From Crenothrix sp043729335 (GTDB taxonomy: Bacteria > Pseudomonadota > Gammaproteobacteria > Methylococcales > Methylomonadaceae), in NCBI RefSeq assembly GCF_043729335.1, contig NZ_JAYTLQ010000060.1, forward strand, positions 1 to 64,000: a DNA stretch of 64,000 nucleotides. Reading direction: 5' to 3'. The position numbers and the translations under genes were made by a program. Within the stretch, counting starts at the first letter, position 1. Each line of letters begins with the position of its first letter. Below are positions 60,630 to 64,000 of this stretch, one piece after another. The notes under the pieces were generated by a model. It was given only the letters and a program-made list of their open reading frames with translations, was not told the origin of the DNA and made no database searches.

Positions 60630-62528
60630 ATGTACAGAAAAGTTACGCTGTTTGGCATCCTATTAGCGCTATCCATTATTTTAGCGGGTTCGTGCGCACA
60701 TTTTATGCCGTCGATAATGATCGGCACGCTGTCAATACTTAAACTCCATCAACATTTAGGGTCGGTATTAGCCGTTGTGGCGTTAATACTTACCCAGTTG
60801 TCATGGACTCAAAAACACTGCCGCGCTAGTGCAGTGCTGTTGTCATTTACTGCGCTGTTTTTTACCGGCTTGCAAGTCGCTTTAGGGATTTGGACGCAGA
60901 AAATGCAGTCCATGCCAGTACTGGTTACAGGCCATGTGCTATTGTCTGTGCTTGTTTTAGGGGCATTATTCAAGCTGTATTTACGCGTTCAGCCTAATTT
61001 GGTAGCCAGTAAAACTTCGCCTACTTTTAGTTTTTTCGTACTGTGTACGCGCGGGCTGTTATTTTTGCAGATCGCTTTAGGCGCTTGGTTAACTACCAAT
61101 CATGGTGGAGCTGCTTGTGTGGGTTTTCCGCAATGTAATGGCGCTTGGTGGCCGATTGCTGATTATCAGGGCGCGTTAAATGTTGTGCAGGGTTTTTTGA
61201 CGGGCTACACCGGTGATATTGCTTTTGATGCCCAGGTTGCGGTAAACAGCCTGCATAGAATCGGCGGCTTGATCTGTTTTATTGTTGTCTTTGCAATCAT
61301 GCTGACGGCCGCATTTGGTAACTATATTAAACCGATAAGACGCGCCGGTTTAGTGTTGTGTTTGCTGTTATTTGTGCAGATGGGCTTGGGTGTAATCGGC
61401 ATAAAATTGGCCTTGCCTGAGTTGTGGGTGGCGCACAATGTGGTTGCAGCATTGTTGATGCTACCGTTGATTGCTATGGGGTTTTATAGTCGTTACGGGT
61501 TTGCAGAAGCACCTTTACCCATTCCTGTTGAGGTTACGCCACGTAAAACAGTAGAAAAAACGCTTACTTATCCTCCCGTTCAAGATGTTTATGTGGCGCC
61601 TAGTGCGGAATCACTGTATTTACGTCTTAAATCACAACTCAAAAAGACACGATCTGGACTGGGCGGTATATTGGCCAATTTGCCGATAGGGGCGAAGTCA
61701 ATCAGTGGTGATTTACTGGAAGAAATTGAAGCCAGTTTGCTCATGGCCGATGTTGGCATAGATGTCACCAGTAAAATCATTAATCGTTTGACTGAAACCT
61801 TGGAGCGTCAACAGCTTAACGATGGCGCGGCATTGTCAACAGCACTAAAGCACGAATTATTAACTATACTTAAACCGTGTAGCCAGCCTTTGCATATTCC
61901 TCAGCAAGATGGGCCATTTGTTATTTTAGTGGTAGGTGTTAATGGTGTGGGTAAAACGACAACCATAGGCAAATTGGCAAAACGCCTGCAAGCTCAAGGG
62001 CACAGTGTGATGCTGGCAGCGGGTGATACTTTTAGAGCGGCCGCTGTTGAACAATTGCAAGTTTGGGGCGAACGTAATAACATTCAGGTTGTGGCGCAAC
62101 ATACCGGCGCTGATTCGGCATCGGTTATTTATGATGCGGTACAATCAGCGCAATCCAAAGGTATTGATGTATTGATTGCTGATACTGCCGGGCGATTACA
62201 TACCAAAGCTAACCTGATGGAAGAGCTGAGAAAAGTAAAGCGCATTATCGGAAAATTGGACGCGACAGCGCCGCACGAAGTATTATTGGTGTTAGACTCT
62301 GGAACCGGGCAAAATGCCTTATCTCAAGCAAGATTATTTAATGAAACAGTGGAATTGACGGGTTTAGTCGTGACAAAATTGGATGGTACCGCCAAGGGCG
62401 GCGTTATGTTTGCTTTGGCTAAACAAATAGGTATTCCGATTCGCTTTATTGGCATAGGCGAGGGCATTGATGATTTGCAGGACTTCAACGCCGAAAATTT
62501 TGTAGATGCGCTGTTCGTTAAAGACTAA
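60630..62528 (+). CDS. ctaA-ftsY: fusion of heme A synthase (CtaA) and signal-recognition receptor FtsY
   Basis: A single 632-codon frame. Residues 1-290 are a complete CtaA (eight helices): heme-ligand His42 (HQHLG), His102, His209 (LHRIGG), His269 (AHNVV) and the loop Cys pair 163/169. It converts heme O to heme A. Residues from about 325 are an FtsY NG GTPase: LYLRLKSQLKKTRSGL, G1 GVNGVGKTTT (436-445), DTFRAAAVEQL, DTAGR (about 517) and TKLDGTAKGG, with a normal C-terminus. The acidic A domain of ordinary FtsY is absent. The CtaA C-terminus faces the cytoplasm, so the fusion topology is possible. ftsE and ftsX follow directly. Confidence 0.9.
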   Translation: MYRKVTLFGILLALSIILAGSCAHFMPSIMIGTLSILKLHQHLGSVLAVVALILTQLSWTQKHCRASAVLLSFTALFFTGLQVALGIWTQKMQSMPVLVTGHVLLSVLVLGALFKLYLRVQPNLVASKTSPTFSFFVLCTRGLLFLQIALGAWLTTNHGGAACVGFPQCNGAWWPIADYQGALNVVQGFLTGYTGDIAFDAQVAVNSLHRIGGLICFIVVFAIMLTAAFGNYIKPIRRAGLVLCLLLFVQMGLGVIGIKLALPELWVAHNVVAALLMLPLIAMGFYSRYGFAEAPLPIPVEVTPRKTVEKTLTYPPVQDVYVAPSAESLYLRLKSQLKKTRSGLGGILANLPIGAKSISGDLLEEIEASLLMADVGIDVTSKIINRLTETLERQQLNDGAALSTALKHELLTILKPCSQPLHIPQQDGPFVILVVGVNGVGKTTTIGKLAKRLQAQGHSVMLAAGDTFRAAAVEQLQVWGERNNIQVVAQHTGADSASVIYDAVQSAQSKGIDVLIADTAGRLHTKANLMEELRKVKRIIGKLDATAPHEVLLVLDSGTGQNALSQARLFNETVELTGLVVTKLDGTAKGGVMFALAKQIGIPIRFIGIGEGIDDLQDFNAENFVDALFVKD

Positions 62529-62535
62529 TGACAGT

Positions 62536-63192
62536 ATGTTAAAATTTGAACATGTAACCAAACGTTACCCTGAAACCGGTGATGTGCTGCGCGATGTCAG
62601 TTTTCATTTGCAACGCGGTGAAATTGCTTTTTTAACAGGGCATTCGGGCGCAGGCAAAAGTACATTATTAAAATTGATTGCAGTGATAGAGCGTTCTACG
62701 CGCGGACAAATTATATTGGACGGTCAAAGTTTGAACCGTGTCAAAGAAAGCCAAATACCCTATCTTCGCCGAAAAATGGGTTTTATTTTTCAAGATTATA
62801 AGCTGCTACAAGATAGAACGGTTTTCGATAATATTGCTTTGCCGCTGGTAATTGCAGGCTATGGCCATCAAGAAATTGCGCGTAGGGTGAGGGCGTCGTT
62901 AGATAAAGTGGGTTTATTGGGTAAGGAACGCAAATATCCGTTGGCATTATCAGGCGGGGAACAACAACGCGTCGGCATTGCCAGAGCCGTGGTCAACAAA
63001 CCGCAGTTGATTATTGCTGACGAGCCCACCGGAAATTTAGATCCGGAACTGTCATCAGAAATCATGACATTATTTGAAAGTTTTCAGCAAGTAGGTGTGA
63101 CCGTATTGATTGCATCGCACGACCTTTTCCTGATTAAAAAATTAAATCATCGTGTGCTAACGCTGGATCACGGGCAACTGGTTGCAAGTTAG
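62536..63192 (+). CDS. ftsE: cell division ATP-binding protein FtsE
   Basis: A 218-residue ABC ATPase starting at the ATG eight bases after the ftsY stop. It has Walker A GHSGAGKSTLLKL, signature LSGGEQQRVGIARA, Walker B LIIADEPTGNLDPELS and the H-loop ASHD. With FtsX it forms the complex that activates septal peptidoglycan hydrolases. The ftsY-ftsE-ftsX order is the usual one. Confidence 0.96.
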   Translation: MLKFEHVTKRYPETGDVLRDVSFHLQRGEIAFLTGHSGAGKSTLLKLIAVIERSTRGQIILDGQSLNRVKESQIPYLRRKMGFIFQDYKLLQDRTVFDNIALPLVIAGYGHQEIARRVRASLDKVGLLGKERKYPLALSGGEQQRVGIARAVVNKPQLIIADEPTGNLDPELSSEIMTLFESFQQVGVTVLIASHDLFLIKKLNHRVLTLDHGQLVAS

Positions 63193-63195
63193 GTT

Positions 63196-64000
63196 ATGAA
63201 ACAAGCCAAATCAACTAAGCATAAGTCTCAAACCAAACCGGATAATCGCAAGAACACGGCATCACGTGGCGGTTTTTTTAGTAAAGTGGAAGCTTACCGC
63301 GATCAACATGCGCACGCATTGTTTTCCAGTCTGGGACGTATGGTGGCATCGCCTTTTGCTTCAATCGTGACCATAATAGTGCTGGCGATTACCATTTCGC
63401 TGGCAGGTGGTTTTTATATGTTAGTGGTTAATTTACAGCAGTTAACCGGCAGCTTAGAAGACAGTAATCAGATTTCCTTATTTCTTAAAGACGATGTATC
63501 TGATGCCTATGCCAGTAAATTTGCAGATAGCATCAAAGACAATGCGAATGTTCAATCGGTTAAAGTGATTAGCAAAGAGCAAGGCTTAGCCGAATTTGAA
63601 ACCTACAGCGGTTTTGGTTCTGCCATTAATGCCTTGGAAGTTAACCCGTTGCCTATTGTTATTCAAGTATTGCCCAAAGATACTTTAGAAGATGAGCAAA
63701 GCTTAGTGGCTTTATTTGACGACTTAAAACGTTCTCCTGAAGTAGATTTGGCGCAGATGGATATGCAATGGGTTAAGCGTTTGCAATCTATTGTCGCTAT
63801 TGCCAAACGAGGGACGACTTTATTAGGGTTAATGCTAGGGATTGCGGTGATATTTGTGACCGGCAATACCATTCGACTGGAAGTACATAATCGCCGCGAC
63901 GAAATTGTGATCGCTAAATTAGTGGGTGCTACCAATAGCTTTATTCAGAGGCCGTTTTTATACAGTGGCTTTTGGATAGGTTTGTTATCCGGGGTGATGG
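63196..64000 (+). CDS. ftsX: cell division protein FtsX, 3' end cut by window edge
   Basis: The ATG at 63196, three bases after the ftsE stop, opens a frame running to the window end (268 codons). A basic cytoplasmic N-terminus is followed by the first helix (FASIVTIIVLAITISLAGGFYMLVV) and the periplasmic domain (LTGSLEDSNQISLFLKDDVSDAYASKFADSI). Further helices (TTLLGLMLGIAVIFVTGNTIRL) come later. FtsX normally has about 300-330 residues, so only the C-terminal end is missing. Confidence 0.95.
   Translation, partial: MKQAKSTKHKSQTKPDNRKNTASRGGFFSKVEAYRDQHAHALFSSLGRMVASPFASIVTIIVLAITISLAGGFYMLVVNLQQLTGSLEDSNQISLFLKDDVSDAYASKFADSIKDNANVQSVKVISKEQGLAEFETYSGFGSAINALEVNPLPIVIQVLPKDTLEDEQSLVALFDDLKRSPEVDLAQMDMQWVKRLQSIVAIAKRGTTLLGLMLGIAVIFVTGNTIRLEVHNRRDEIVIAKLVGATNSFIQRPFLYSGFWIGLLSGVM

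Noticed and set aside
61478..61620. Separate internal start giving a free-standing FtsY
   Set aside because: In-frame ATG (about 61479) and GTG (about 61599) codons have no ribosome site, and the frame is continuous from CtaA. Separate translation cannot be excluded but is not supported.
1..64000. CRISPR arrays, rRNA genes and complete insertion sequences
   Set aside because: I looked for regularly spaced repeats, rRNA-like stretches and transposase frames and found none. The mobile elements here are non-autonomous.

Overview
The window looks like a gammaproteobacterial chromosome of moderate GC content. The cytochrome oxidase/SURF1/CtaA block joined to ftsEX and the trpD-trpC pair suggest a relative of the Methylococcales methanotrophs. 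That is an impression from gene content only: no methane-oxidation gene or rRNA lies here to settle it.

Layout. (1) 1-14.3 kb is a type I BREX anti-phage island, read on the + strand: brxC (cut by the left edge), a small ribbon-helix-helix gene, pglX, an ATPase/TOPRIM pair, pglZ, and a destroyed brxL. pglX is split in two by about 2.3 kb of toxin-antitoxin-like small genes (4607-6916). The split falls just before the SAM-binding motif. (2) 15.4-23.7 kb is a co-directional six-gene cluster: an exported DUF4384 protein, a glycine-zipper lipoprotein, a lipoprotein caspase-like peptidase with an intact His/Cys dyad, a membrane protein, a 1059-residue tubulin/FtsZ-like GTPase, and a zinc-ribbon/transmembrane/TPR protein. 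I consider this the best candidate for an undescribed system: a cytoplasmic tubulin-like protein linked through membrane proteins to a periplasmic caspase. (3) 24.5-52.8 kb is mixed chromosome: tRNA-Lys, a secreted zinc metalloprotease, an inositol-monophosphatase-like enzyme, an OmpA porin, purM, dodecin, murI, trpC, trpD, an AGCS symporter, a VapBC-like pair, an XpaC/TelA/SPFH set, a type I secretion ABC protein and a BON lipoprotein. Non-autonomous mobile elements are clear here: two 122-bp copies of one MITE with perfect 8-bp duplications, and one 180-bp element with a perfect 9-bp duplication. (4) 53.5-64 kb is an aa3-type cytochrome c oxidase locus (coxB with two extra heme c sites, coxA, ctaG, coxC, surf1, a Sco-like gene). 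It runs into ftsE and ftsX through one continuous frame that fuses heme A synthase (CtaA) to the signal recognition particle receptor FtsY.

How the genes work together. The BREX genes would methylate host DNA and block phage, but the loss of brxL and the split pglX make activity uncertain. The oxidase block encodes the enzyme and its copper/heme assembly factors. The fusion would fix the co-translational targeting receptor to an eight-helix membrane enzyme.
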